Of a DNA stretch of 8,426 nucleotides, positions 1-6,848 are shown one piece after another. Under the pieces are notes generated by a model. The model was not told where the DNA came from. It did no database searches and saw only the letters and a program-made list of their open reading frames with translations. The first letter of the stretch is position 1. Each line of letters opens with the position of its first letter. The position numbers and the translations under genes were made by a program. The stretch comes from Deltaproteobacteria bacterium (GTDB lineage Bacteria; Desulfobacterota; B13-G15), in contig QMLK01000030.1 in assembly GCA_003646705.1 (NCBI GenBank), positions 1 through 8,426 of the forward strand, written 5' to 3'.

Positions 1-113
1 CAGCCCACCTGATCCGCACTATCCGGGACGAGGGGATCTGCGACGGGGTCCACATCATGGCCATCGGCCGGGAGGAGCGGGTCCTGGACATCCTCGATGC
101 CGCAGGCCTTTAA
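1..113 (+). CDS. metF: Methylene-tetrahydrofolate reductase MetF, first copy (3' end only)
   Basis: The frame opens at base 3 and encodes the last 36 residues of a protein that enters from the left edge, ending at TAA 111-113. Its tail, with GVHIMAIG followed by a charged helix and a final AAGL, closely parallels the C-terminus of the complete MetF at 5907-6785 (GVHIMAIG, then ELAGLA). It is therefore read as a second MetF, the flavoprotein that reduces 5,10-methylene-THF to 5-methyl-THF in the methyl branch of the Wood-Ljungdahl pathway. The residues between the shared blocks differ, so this is a paralog and not a copy made recently. Only the terminal barrel strand and helix are visible, so the active site and the family assignment of the whole protein cannot be checked here. 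No clear terminator follows the stop. Confidence 0.8.
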   Translation, partial: AHLIRTIRDEGICDGVHIMAIGREERVLDILDAAGL

Positions 114-191
114 ACCCTGCTTTCCGTTAAGGACCATCTCCTGAAGAGCCCAGATTTGCCCGCTTTCCCCTATTTGTTACCTTTGCCGCGA

Positions 192-1603
192 ATGGCTGGC
201 CTCTACATTACCTCGACAGAAGCAGAGGCGGGGAAATCCCTGGTTTGTCTCGGGGTGATGGACCTTTTGTTGAGGAACTTCGAGGTGGGGAGGGTGGCCT
301 TTTTCCGTCCTCTGGTGAAGGACCCCGCTCGCGACGACGTAGAACTCATCCTCAAGACCTTCGGTTTGAGGATCTCTCCCGAAGAGGTCTCCGGCGGAGA
401 GGAGGCTCCTCGAAGGGATGTCCGAGGCCTTGCCTGTGATATCGGTAAGGGAGAATACCTTCCCGGCCGCGGTAAAGGTGAGGGAGGTAAAGGCCCCTAT
501 CCTCTCTGATGACGAGGAAAAGGTGAACGTTGCCATCGATGCCTTTGAGCAAGCGGTCCCCACGGAGCAATTCATTCGCGAGCTATTGCGGAGGAGGCCG
601 GGGATCCTCACCCCCCGTATGTTCGAGCACAGACTCGTAGAGTGGGCTCGCAGGGACCCGAAACACATCGTGTTGCCCGAGGGCGAGGACGAGAGGATCC
701 TCAGAGCAGCTGGCCTCGCCCCCCGCAAGGGCATCGCCAGGCTAACCCTTTTAGGGGATCCTGAGACCATAGCCAAGAAGGGAAGGCCCCTGGGGCTCGA
801 CCTCTCCAGGGTTGAGGTGGTCGATCCCGCACGATTCCCAAAGTTCGAACGATATGCAGAGCGGTACTACCAACTCCGTAGACACAAGGGGATTACCTAC
901 GAGATGGCCTTGGACCTCATGGCCCATCGCAATTGCCTGGGGGCCATGATGGTACTGGAAGGGGATGCCGACGGGATGGTCTCTGGGGCCGTACACACCA
1001 CCGCCGACACCCTGAGGCCGGCCTTCGAGATCATAAAAACCAGGCCAGGATACGGCATCGTCTCAAGTGTCTTTTTCATGTGCCTCAAGGACAGGGTGCT
1101 GGTCTACGGGGATTGTGCCGTCAACCCCGACCCGATGCTCAGCAGTTAGCCGAGATCGCCCTGAGCTCTGCAGAGACGGCCATGCAGTTTGGAATAGAAC
1201 CCCGAGTGGCGATGCTCTCCTACTCAACCGGAGGGTCTGCCCGAGGCAGGAATGTGGACAAGGTGCAGAAGGCCACAGAGCTCGCTCGGGAACTGGCCTT
1301 GAGGAGAGGACTCGATGTGAAGGTCGACGACCCCATGCAATACGACGCCGCCGTGGATCCCGAGGTGGCGCAGAGGAAAATGCCGCAAAGCGAGGTGGCC
1401 GGAAAGGCCAGCGTGTTGATCTTCCCCGACCTGGATACGGGCAACAACACTTAAAGCCGTCTAGCGCTCCGCGGGGGCCGTGGCTATATAGGACTCATAC
1501 TCCAGGGGCTGAAGAGGCCTGTAAACGACCTGAGTCGGGGCTGTACGGTCGCGATGTACTGAACACCATAGCCATCACCGTCATCCAAGCCCAGGGGTCA
1601 TGA
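192..1603 (+). pseudogene. pta: Phosphate acetyltransferase (Pta), decayed
   Basis: Pta converts acetyl-CoA and phosphate to acetyl phosphate. This was the long three-domain form (BioD-like ATPase, DRTGG, catalytic PTA_PTB). The remnant starts at ATG 192 with the BioD-like N-terminus (LYITSTEAEAGKS) and runs in frame 3 to about 397. There roughly 200 or more codons are missing, and the sequence resumes in frame 1 with the end of the DRTGG domain (about 400-570). The catalytic domain follows in frame 1 ([32 protein letters not shown]). A one-base loss at about 1132-1134 moves it to frame 3 ([29 protein letters not shown]). Around 1450 it shifts again, then a TAG replaces an expected Gln codon at about 1471. 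At least two further shifts (about 1490 and 1550) precede the tail VLNTIAITVIQAQ, stop 1601-1603. No Shine-Dalgarno site precedes 192. Known families give the domain order; the lesions are seen directly. No functional Pta can be made. Confidence 0.93.
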
Positions 1604-2660
1604 AGGTTCAGGCACCAAGAAGAAGGGGGCGAGGAGATGCGGGTCCTCAACCCCCTTCCCGATCATAAGAGTGCCTTCAGACTCATCCGCGATCGCCTCC
1701 CACACGGTGAGATCGCCGCAGTAGGTCACCGTGTCGTTCACGGCGGTGAGAGTTTCAGCGGCTCGGTGATGATAGATGATGCCGTGCTCAAAGCGATAGA
1801 GGAGAATGTGCCTTTGGCACCTCTGCACAACCCCGCCAACCTTCAGGGGATAAAGGTGGCGATGGAACTCTTCCCCGATGTCCCCCATGTGGCCGTCTTC
1901 GATACTGCCTTCCACCAGGATATGGCCCCAGAGGTCTTCCTCTACCCCCTTCCGTACGATCTCCACAGGCGGTACGGCATTAAGGAAGTACAGCTTTCAC
2001 GGGACCTCCCACACCTTTGTCGCCTCTGAAGCCGCCCGCTACCTCGGAAGGGACCTCGGGGAGCTTAACCTCATGAACCGTCCACCTGGGAAACGGGGCG
2101 AGTATAAGTGCCATCCGCGGCGGGGTGTCTGTGGATACGAGCATGGGAATGACCCCCTGGAGGGCCTTATGATGGGGACCCGCTCCGGGGATGTGGATCC
2201 GGCGGTTCCCCTCTTCATGGTCCTGGAGCTCGGGATGGATCCCAGCGGAATCTACAAGTTGCTCAACGGCGAAAGCGGCCTCAAAGGGATATGTGGTCAA
2301 AACGATATGAGGGAGGTCCTCCGGTTGAAGTCGCGGGGAGACCGGATGGCAGAGTTCGCCTTCAGGATGTACTGCTACCGGGTTAAGAAATACATCGGTG
2401 CCTATATGGCGGTGCTGAGTTCCGTGGACGCTCTGGTTTTCACTGCAGGGATCGGCGAGAACTCCCCCGAGCTAAGATGGCACGTCTGTGAGGGACTCGA
2501 AAAATTGGGGGTGAGGATCGACTCGGGACGAAACAACCGGAATGAGAGGGAGATAAGCTGCCCTGATTCCCCAGTCAGAGTCCTTGTAATTCGCACCAAC
2601 GAGGAATTGATGATCGCCAGGGAGACGGTTAGGGTGACGGGACTCCGCCCTGTCCTTTGA
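1600..2660 (+). pseudogene. ackA: Acetate kinase (AckA), decayed
   Basis: AckA makes ATP and acetate from acetyl phosphate. The old start is probably ATG 1600 (MKV), overlapping the pta stop as ATGA, the usual coupled arrangement. About 40-50 codons are then missing, including the N-terminal NCGSSSLK-type nucleotide/phosphate motif. Homology resumes near 1613 in frame 2 with PLPDHKSAFRLI, the HRVVHGG block at 1727 and FDTAFHQ at 1898. Near 1980 it shifts to frame 3 (KYSFHGTSH). Between about 2078 and 2155 the true frame is frame 1 ([22 protein letters not shown]), returning to frame 3 in a run of C at 2152-2157. Frame 3 then continues intact with [12 protein letters not shown] (2172 on), VFTAGIGEN and TNEELMIARET to TGA 2658-2660. 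Catalytic blocks other than the N-terminal one survive, so decay looks fairly recent. It forms a dead unit with pta. Confidence 0.93.
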
Positions 2661-2678
2661 CCCATAAAGAATTTCCCC

Positions 2679-2706
2679 TTGACAAATAAAATGAATTTTT
2701 TAAACT
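2679..2706 (+). promoter_or_regulatory. Sigma70-type promoter for the hydrogenase-metVF operon
   Basis: TTGACA (2679-2684) is a perfect -35 box. A 16-base A/T-rich spacer leads to TAAACT (2701-2706), which matches the -10 consensus at four of six positions. Transcription would start near 2713, giving a leader of about 35 bases before the ATG at 2747. The stretch 2670-2706 is conspicuously AT-rich against GC-rich surroundings and is the first gap after the ackA remnant. No inverted-repeat operator was seen beside it. The boxes are seen in the sequence; promoter activity is inferred. Confidence 0.7.
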
Positions 2707-2733
2707 AAGGGGTGGGATTGTGACAAAATTAAC

Positions 2734-2740
2734 AAGGAGG
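2734..2740 (+). promoter_or_regulatory. Shine-Dalgarno site that fixes the small-subunit start
   Basis: AAGGAGG lies six bases before ATG 2747. An in-frame GTG at 2720 would add nine residues, but it lies upstream of this site and close to the predicted transcription start, so ATG 2747 is chosen. This matters because it leaves no room for a Tat signal peptide. Confidence 0.85.
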
Positions 2741-2746
2741 CTCGCG

Positions 2747-3640
2747 ATGTCAGAGGTCAGGGAGATTCCCACCCTTTGGATCCAGGGGGGGACCTGCAGC
2801 GGTTGTTCTGTATCGGTGTTGAACGCGGTGGCTCCATCGGTGAAGAACATCCTGATAGATGAAGTGGTTCCGGGCAATCACATAAACTTGAGGTTTCAGG
2901 CCACCATCATGGCCGGTGCAGGGGACCCCGTGATACGGGTGCTGGAGGAGACGGGCGAGGGGAAGGCCGGTAAGTTCCTCCTCGTGGTGGAGGGAGAGAT
3001 ACCCACGGCAGAAGGGGGCGGCTACTGCTGTGTAGGGGAGAAGGACGAACACCCTGTGCCCTTTAGGGACTGGGTGGTGGAACTCGGGCGCAAGGCCATG
3101 GCGGTTATCGCTTTAGGGACCTGTGCCTGCTTTGGAGGCATTCCCTCTGGCAGGCCGAATCCTACGGGGGCAAAAGGCGTGATGGACGTCTTCAAGGAGG
3201 CCGGGGTGGATACCCCCCTCATCAACATCCCCGGTTGTCCTCCTCACCCCGATTGGTTCGTAGGAACTGTAGCCAAAATACTCATCTCTGGACTGCCCAA
3301 GCCTGAGGAGCTTGACGATTGGCTTCGTCCTAAGGACTTCTATGGCACCCTGATCCACGAGAACTGCCCCCGGCGGGCTTATTTCGATGAGGGGAAGTTC
3401 GCCAAGAAGTTCGGTGAGCCCGGCTGCCTCTACGAGCTCGGATGTAAGGGACCTATCACTTACGCGGACTGTCCCCTGAGGAAGTGGAACAATGGGACCA
3501 ACTGGTGCATAGATGCAGGGATGGGTTGCCAGGGCTGTACCCAGCCGGAGTTCCCCGATTTTCTGGGCTCCTTTTACGAGAAGATCACCGACGTAGATGT
3601 GCCCAAGATCGGTGAATACTGGAAGAAAAGGGAGGGCTAA
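2747..3640 (+). CDS. [NiFe] hydrogenase small subunit, no Tat signal
   Basis: This 297-residue Fe-S subunit carries electrons between the large-subunit active site and a partner. All cluster ligands are visible. Proximal: C17 and C20 (CSGC), C126 (GTCACFGG), C164 (GCPPHP). Distal: H204 and C207 (HENC), C227, C233. Medial: C242, C254, C261, C264. Position 254 is the site where many group 1 enzymes have proline and a [3Fe-4S] cluster, so three [4Fe-4S] clusters are predicted. The extra cysteines of O2-tolerant enzymes are absent (G19 and G131 at those places), so it should be oxygen-sensitive. Group 1 small subunits normally start with a twin-arginine signal and often end in a membrane helix. 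This one starts MSEVREIPTLWIQGG and ends YWKKREG, so it should be soluble and cytoplasmic. It heads the operon; the large subunit follows after 5 bases. The hydrogenase subgroup is not settled by eye. Confidence 0.95.
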   Translation: MSEVREIPTLWIQGGTCSGCSVSVLNAVAPSVKNILIDEVVPGNHINLRFQATIMAGAGDPVIRVLEETGEGKAGKFLLVVEGEIPTAEGGGYCCVGEKDEHPVPFRDWVVELGRKAMAVIALGTCACFGGIPSGRPNPTGAKGVMDVFKEAGVDTPLINIPGCPPHPDWFVGTVAKILISGLPKPEELDDWLRPKDFYGTLIHENCPRRAYFDEGKFAKKFGEPGCLYELGCKGPITYADCPLRKWNNGTNWCIDAGMGCQGCTQPEFPDFLGSFYEKITDVDVPKIGEYWKKREG

Positions 3641-3645
3641 GGGCG

Positions 3646-5205
3646 ATGGGAAAGATCGTCATAGATCCGATCACCCGTATTGAGGGGCACCTGAAGGTAG
3701 AGGTCGTGGTGGACGGAGGCGAGGTGAAGGAGGCGCGCTGCTCCGGTATGCTCTTTCGGGGCTTTGAGAAGATCCTGGAGGGGCGTGACCCGCGGGATGC
3801 CCAGATCATCACCCAGAGGATCTGCGGCGTCTGCAACCACTGTCACACTACAGCAGCTGCGCTGTGTTTGGATGCAGCCTTTGGCCTTGCCGATAAGATT
3901 CCTGACAACGGTCGCATCATCCGTAACCTCACCCTGGGTTTCCACCAGGTGCAGGATCACATCCTGCACTTTTATCATTTGGCCGCCCTCGACTATGTGG
4001 ACGTCACCAAGGTCGCCGACTATGAGGGGGACGACCGCGTACTCAATTCCATCAAGGCCTTCATCGCCCGGGGACAGCTTTCGCCCTTCGTGCCTCGGTA
4101 TGAGGGCGATTACCGTTTCCCTCCCGAGGTGGACCAGGAGCTGGTGGCCCATTATGTGAAGGCCCTTGAAATGAGGAGGAAGGGACATGAAGCGGTGGCC
4201 ATCCTCGGGGGTAAGGTCCCCCACGCCTGTGCCATCACGCCCGGTGGGGCCACCGAGGTGCCGACCGTGGACAAGATCGCTACGCTGCTCTGGAGGGCTA
4301 AAGAGCTCAAAGAGTTCGTGGAGGATTATTACGTTCCCGACGTAATCCGGGTGGCCGAGACCTACAGCGACTATTTCGAGATAGGCAGGGGCTGTGGGCG
4401 TTTCCTCTCCTACGGCGAGTTCGACCTCGAGGGAGGTGACCCCGACTACACCAAAAGGGCGCGGCTCTTCAAGCAGGGGAGCACCGCCACGGATCTGAGG
4501 CACGAGCCCCTCGACCTCGGCGAGATCACCGAATACGTGAAGTACTCCTGGTACGAGGAGGACACCTCGGGGCGTCATCCCTTCGAGGAGGACACCAAAC
4601 CCCGGCTCGGCAAACAAGGGGGTTACTCCTGGATCAAGGCCCCACGGTACAAGGGCCAGGTCCATGAGGTGGGGCCCTTGGCCAGGGTGGCGGTGGCCTA
4701 CGCCGCAGGGGACCCTGCCATAAGGGAGATGGTCGACTCGGTGCTGGGCCACTTCAAGGCGTCCCCCGAAGCCCTCTTCTCCGTCCTGGGGAGGCACGCC
4801 GCTCGGGCCCTCTGTGCTCTGCACATAGCCAGGAATCTGGAGAAGTGGGTCCTGGAGCTGAAACCAGGGGAGCCGGCCTACGTGGAGTACGAGATCCCTG
4901 AGGAGGGCCAGGGGGTGGGCATCGTGGATGCGGCCAGAGGGGCCCTCGGGCACTGGATCCTCATCAAGGACTCGAAGATCGCGAAGTACCAGTGCGTAGT
5001 GCCCACCACCTGGAACGCCTCCCCCATGGACGACATGGGGAACCCCGGGCCCATCGAGCAGGCCTTGATCGGCACCAAGGTGAAGGACGAGTCCAACCCC
5101 TTTGAGATCGTCAGGATCGTCAGGTCCTTCGATCCCTGCATCGCCTGTGCGGTCCACTTGCTCAACCACAAGGGGCGTGAACTGAAGAGGTACATCATAG
5201 CTTAA
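3646..5205 (+). CDS. [NiFe] hydrogenase large (catalytic) subunit
   Basis: This 519-residue subunit holds the Ni-Fe site that splits or makes H2. The N-terminal nickel motif is RICGVCNHCH with C60, C63 and H67. The C-terminal one is DPCIACAVH with C498, C501 and H504. After H504 come 15 residues, the usual length of the tail removed by a maturation endopeptidase, and one is encoded at 6849. E14 (RIEGH) matches the proton-relay glutamate. D104, R431 and D496 match the conserved residues above the active site (D118, R509 and D574 in E. coli HyaB; the R-to-Cys spacing of 67 is identical). The usual proline before that arginine is A430. The DPC-ACAVH, ARGALGHW and VPTTWNASP blocks resemble group 1 enzymes, but the protein is somewhat shorter than typical. 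An extra cysteine, C66, sits inside the first motif. GGGAGGGC before ATG 3646 can serve as the ribosome site. metV follows after 12 bases. Confidence 0.96.
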   Translation: MGKIVIDPITRIEGHLKVEVVVDGGEVKEARCSGMLFRGFEKILEGRDPRDAQIITQRICGVCNHCHTTAAALCLDAAFGLADKIPDNGRIIRNLTLGFHQVQDHILHFYHLAALDYVDVTKVADYEGDDRVLNSIKAFIARGQLSPFVPRYEGDYRFPPEVDQELVAHYVKALEMRRKGHEAVAILGGKVPHACAITPGGATEVPTVDKIATLLWRAKELKEFVEDYYVPDVIRVAETYSDYFEIGRGCGRFLSYGEFDLEGGDPDYTKRARLFKQGSTATDLRHEPLDLGEITEYVKYSWYEEDTSGRHPFEEDTKPRLGKQGGYSWIKAPRYKGQVHEVGPLARVAVAYAAGDPAIREMVDSVLGHFKASPEALFSVLGRHAARALCALHIARNLEKWVLELKPGEPAYVEYEIPEEGQGVGIVDAARGALGHWILIKDSKIAKYQCVVPTTWNASPMDDMGNPGPIEQALIGTKVKDESNPFEIVRIVRSFDPCIACAVHLLNHKGRELKRYIIA

Positions 5206-5217
5206 GGGAGGAAGGAG

Positions 5218-5889
5218 ATGGTAAGGTCAGAACAGAAACCCTTTGAGGAGATCCTGGACTACCTCGAGGGCACCAAGAAGGTCTTCATCCTCGGTTGTGA
5301 CGGCTGCGCCCAAGCGAGCCAGACCGGAGGATGGCCTCAGGTCCTCGAGATGAAGGAGCGACTCGAGGGGGCGGGCAAGGAGGTCACGGGTTGTACCGTG
5401 GTCGACTTCCTCTGCCAGAAGGCCCTGGTGGCCTCGCGGCTCCGTCCCCTGGAGGAACAGGTGATGGCGGCGGATGGGGTGCTCATCCTCACCTGTGGCA
5501 TAGGAGTCCAGGCCGCCTCCGCGGTCATAAAACGCCCCATCTTCCCCGGCTGCAACACCGTGCCCCTTGGGGGCACCAGGGGGGAGTGGATGGGGGCTGA
5601 GAGGTGTCTGGAGTGCGGCGACTGCCTGCTGTACTGGACTGGGGGGATATGTCCCCTTACGGCCTGCAGCAAAGGGCTGATCAACGGCCCTTGTGGAGGG
5701 GCGTCCAACGGCAAGTGCGAGGTCAGCAAGGAGAAGGACTGCGGTTGGGAGTTGATCTATCAGCGCTTGAAGGAGCTTGGCCAGCTCCATCGGCTCAAGA
5801 AGTTCATCGCCCCTAAGGATTACAACAAGATGAGGCCCAGGCCGGAGATCCTTTCCACCTCCCTTTGGGCCCTTGAACAAAGGGATTAA
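5218..5889 (+). CDS. metV: MetV-type Fe-S subunit of methylene-THF reductase
   Basis: MetV is the iron-sulfur partner of MetF in acetogen CH2-THF reductases and passes electrons to the MetF flavin. The 223-residue protein has 14 cysteines. The N-terminal half has GCDGC (C27, C30), C59, C66, C93 (TCGIG) and C112 (GCNT). The C-terminal half, which matches the family domain known as methylene-tetrahydrofolate reductase C-terminal, has CLECGDC (C130, C133, C136), C145, C150, GPCGG (C159), C167 and C175, then a basic helical tail. A strong GGGAGGAAGGAG site precedes ATG 5218. It is placed between the hydrogenase large subunit and metF, with 12- and 17-base gaps, so all four genes should be cotranscribed. 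In known systems MetV receives electrons from partners such as an HdrABC-MvhD module; no such gene is in the window. A direct link to the hydrogenase is inference. Confidence 0.93.
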   Translation: MVRSEQKPFEEILDYLEGTKKVFILGCDGCAQASQTGGWPQVLEMKERLEGAGKEVTGCTVVDFLCQKALVASRLRPLEEQVMAADGVLILTCGIGVQAASAVIKRPIFPGCNTVPLGGTRGEWMGAERCLECGDCLLYWTGGICPLTACSKGLINGPCGGASNGKCEVSKEKDCGWELIYQRLKELGQLHRLKKFIAPKDYNKMRPRPEILSTSLWALEQRD

Positions 5890-5906
5890 AGAGAGGAGGG
5901 CGAACG

Positions 5907-6785
5907 ATGGCCTTCAAAGAAGCGTTGCAGAGCGGAAAGTTCACCGTCACAGCCGAGGTGGGGCCTCTCAAAGGGACCGATACCACCGAGGTCTTGGAGG
6001 TGGCCGAACTCCTGAGGGGGAAGGTGGACGGGGTGAACGTCACCGACCAGCAGAGTGCGGTGATGAGGTTGGGGTCCCTGGTCACCTGCCATCTGTTGAT
6101 CCAGAAGGGCCTCGACCCGATCTTTCAGATGACCTGTAGGGACCGCAACCGGATCGCCCTTCAGTCGGACCTCTTGAACGCCCACGTCCTGGGGATAAAG
6201 AACGTGCTGGCCATCACGGGCGACTACCCCACCCTCGGGGATCACCCCGACGCCAAGGCCGTCTACGACATAGACTCGGTGCAGCTGGTCTGGACCATCA
6301 ACCGGATGAACCAGGGATACGATCTGGCGGGGAACGAACTTCAGGGGAAGACCGACTTCTTCGTGGGTGCTGTGGTCACCCCCATAACCGACACCGAGGC
6401 GGCCTTCGAGCTCCAACTGATAAAGATGGAGAAGAAGATCGAGGCCGGGGCGCGCTTCTTCCAGACCCAGGCCGTTTACGACGTGGACGCCTTCGCCCGC
6501 TTCATGAAGAGGGCCGAGGGCTTCGGCGTCCCGATCCTGGCCGGGATCATACCCCTCAAGTCGGTAGGTATGGCGCGCTACATGAACAAGAACGTGGCAG
6601 GGGTCTTCGTGCCCGAGCACCTCATCGAGGAGATGTCCAAGGCGGAGGACAAGGCCCAAAGGGGCCTCGAGATCGCCGCTCGGCTGATCAAGGACCTGAA
6701 GGACCTCTGCCAGGGTGTCCACATCATGGCCATCGGCTGGGAGAAGAAGGTGCCGGAGATCCTCGAGCTCGCAGGTCTCGCCTGA
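5907..6785 (+). CDS. metF: Methylene-tetrahydrofolate reductase MetF, second copy
   Basis: This 292-residue TIM-barrel flavoprotein reduces 5,10-methylene-THF to 5-methyl-THF, the last folate step before methyl transfer to the corrinoid protein. E17 (TAEVGP) and D106 (ITGDYP) match the catalytic/folate residues E28 and D120 of E. coli MetF. Further family blocks are QMTCRDRN, FFQTQAVYD, LAGIIPLKS and the end GVHIMAIGWEKK. The length is full for the short bacterial form, which lacks the eukaryotic regulatory domain. GAGAGGAGGG lies before ATG 5907. Directly following metV, it should form a MetVF heterodimer in the cytoplasm. Its C-terminus is clearly related to the metF fragment at 1-113, so the genome has two copies, one of them cotranscribed with a hydrogenase. 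It is the last gene before the stem-loop at 6809-6845. Which electron donor it uses cannot be read from the sequence. Confidence 0.95.
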   Translation: MAFKEALQSGKFTVTAEVGPLKGTDTTEVLEVAELLRGKVDGVNVTDQQSAVMRLGSLVTCHLLIQKGLDPIFQMTCRDRNRIALQSDLLNAHVLGIKNVLAITGDYPTLGDHPDAKAVYDIDSVQLVWTINRMNQGYDLAGNELQGKTDFFVGAVVTPITDTEAAFELQLIKMEKKIEAGARFFQTQAVYDVDAFARFMKRAEGFGVPILAGIIPLKSVGMARYMNKNVAGVFVPEHLIEEMSKAEDKAQRGLEIAARLIKDLKDLCQGVHIMAIGWEKKVPEILELAGLA

Positions 6786-6808
6786 GGGGGAAATCGCGTT
6801 GGGGACTC

Positions 6809-6845
6809 TTCCCTTAAGGGCCCAGGCCCTTAAGGGAAATTTTTT
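6809..6845 (+). terminator. Stem-loop with T-tract between metF and hyaD
   Basis: A perfect 13-base-pair stem (6809-6821 with 6826-6838) closes a CCAG loop and is followed by six T (6840-6845), the form of a Rho-independent terminator. Each arm also contains its own palindrome, CCCTTAAGGG (6811-6820 and 6827-6836), so the DNA is two tandem palindromes 16 bases apart. The T-tract ends three bases before the ATG of the next gene. It would end the hydrogenase-metVF transcript or let only part of it read into the maturation genes. A protein-binding operator is a less likely alternative. Confidence 0.85.
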
Positions 6846-6848
6846 CCG

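Noticed and set aside
156..191. TTG 156 as the start of pta
   Set aside because: The BioD-like domain begins at ATG 192 (MAGLYITST); the extra residues have no family match, and the gene is dead in any case.
114..191. Possible promoter or terminator between the first metF and pta
   Set aside because: No paired boxes, hairpin with T-tract or ribosome site could be identified.
1125..1150. Programmed ribosomal frameshift in pta
   Set aside because: There is no convincing slippery site, and the same gene has several further shifts, a nonsense codon and a large deletion, so decay explains it better.
192..2660. Frameshifts in pta and ackA as sequencing or assembly errors
   Set aside because: Deletions and a nonsense codon accompany the indels, and nearly 6 kb of genes downstream have no errors. 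Read mapping could still overturn this.
2720..2746. GTG 2720 as a longer start for the hydrogenase small subunit, giving an N-terminus with two arginines
   Set aside because: It lies before the AAGGAGG site and close to the predicted transcription start. The two adjacent arginines lack the rest of a Tat motif and there is no hydrophobic stretch after them.
3128..3142. C128 as a sign of an O2-tolerant six-cysteine proximal cluster
   Set aside because: Tolerant enzymes have extra cysteines at the places filled here by G19 and G131; C128 is at a different position.
3637..5169. 510-codon open frame on the minus strand opposite the hydrogenase large subunit
   Set aside because: It is a shadow produced by GC-biased codons of the real gene. 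Its product is low-complexity, rich in G, L, H and P, with no recognisable motif.
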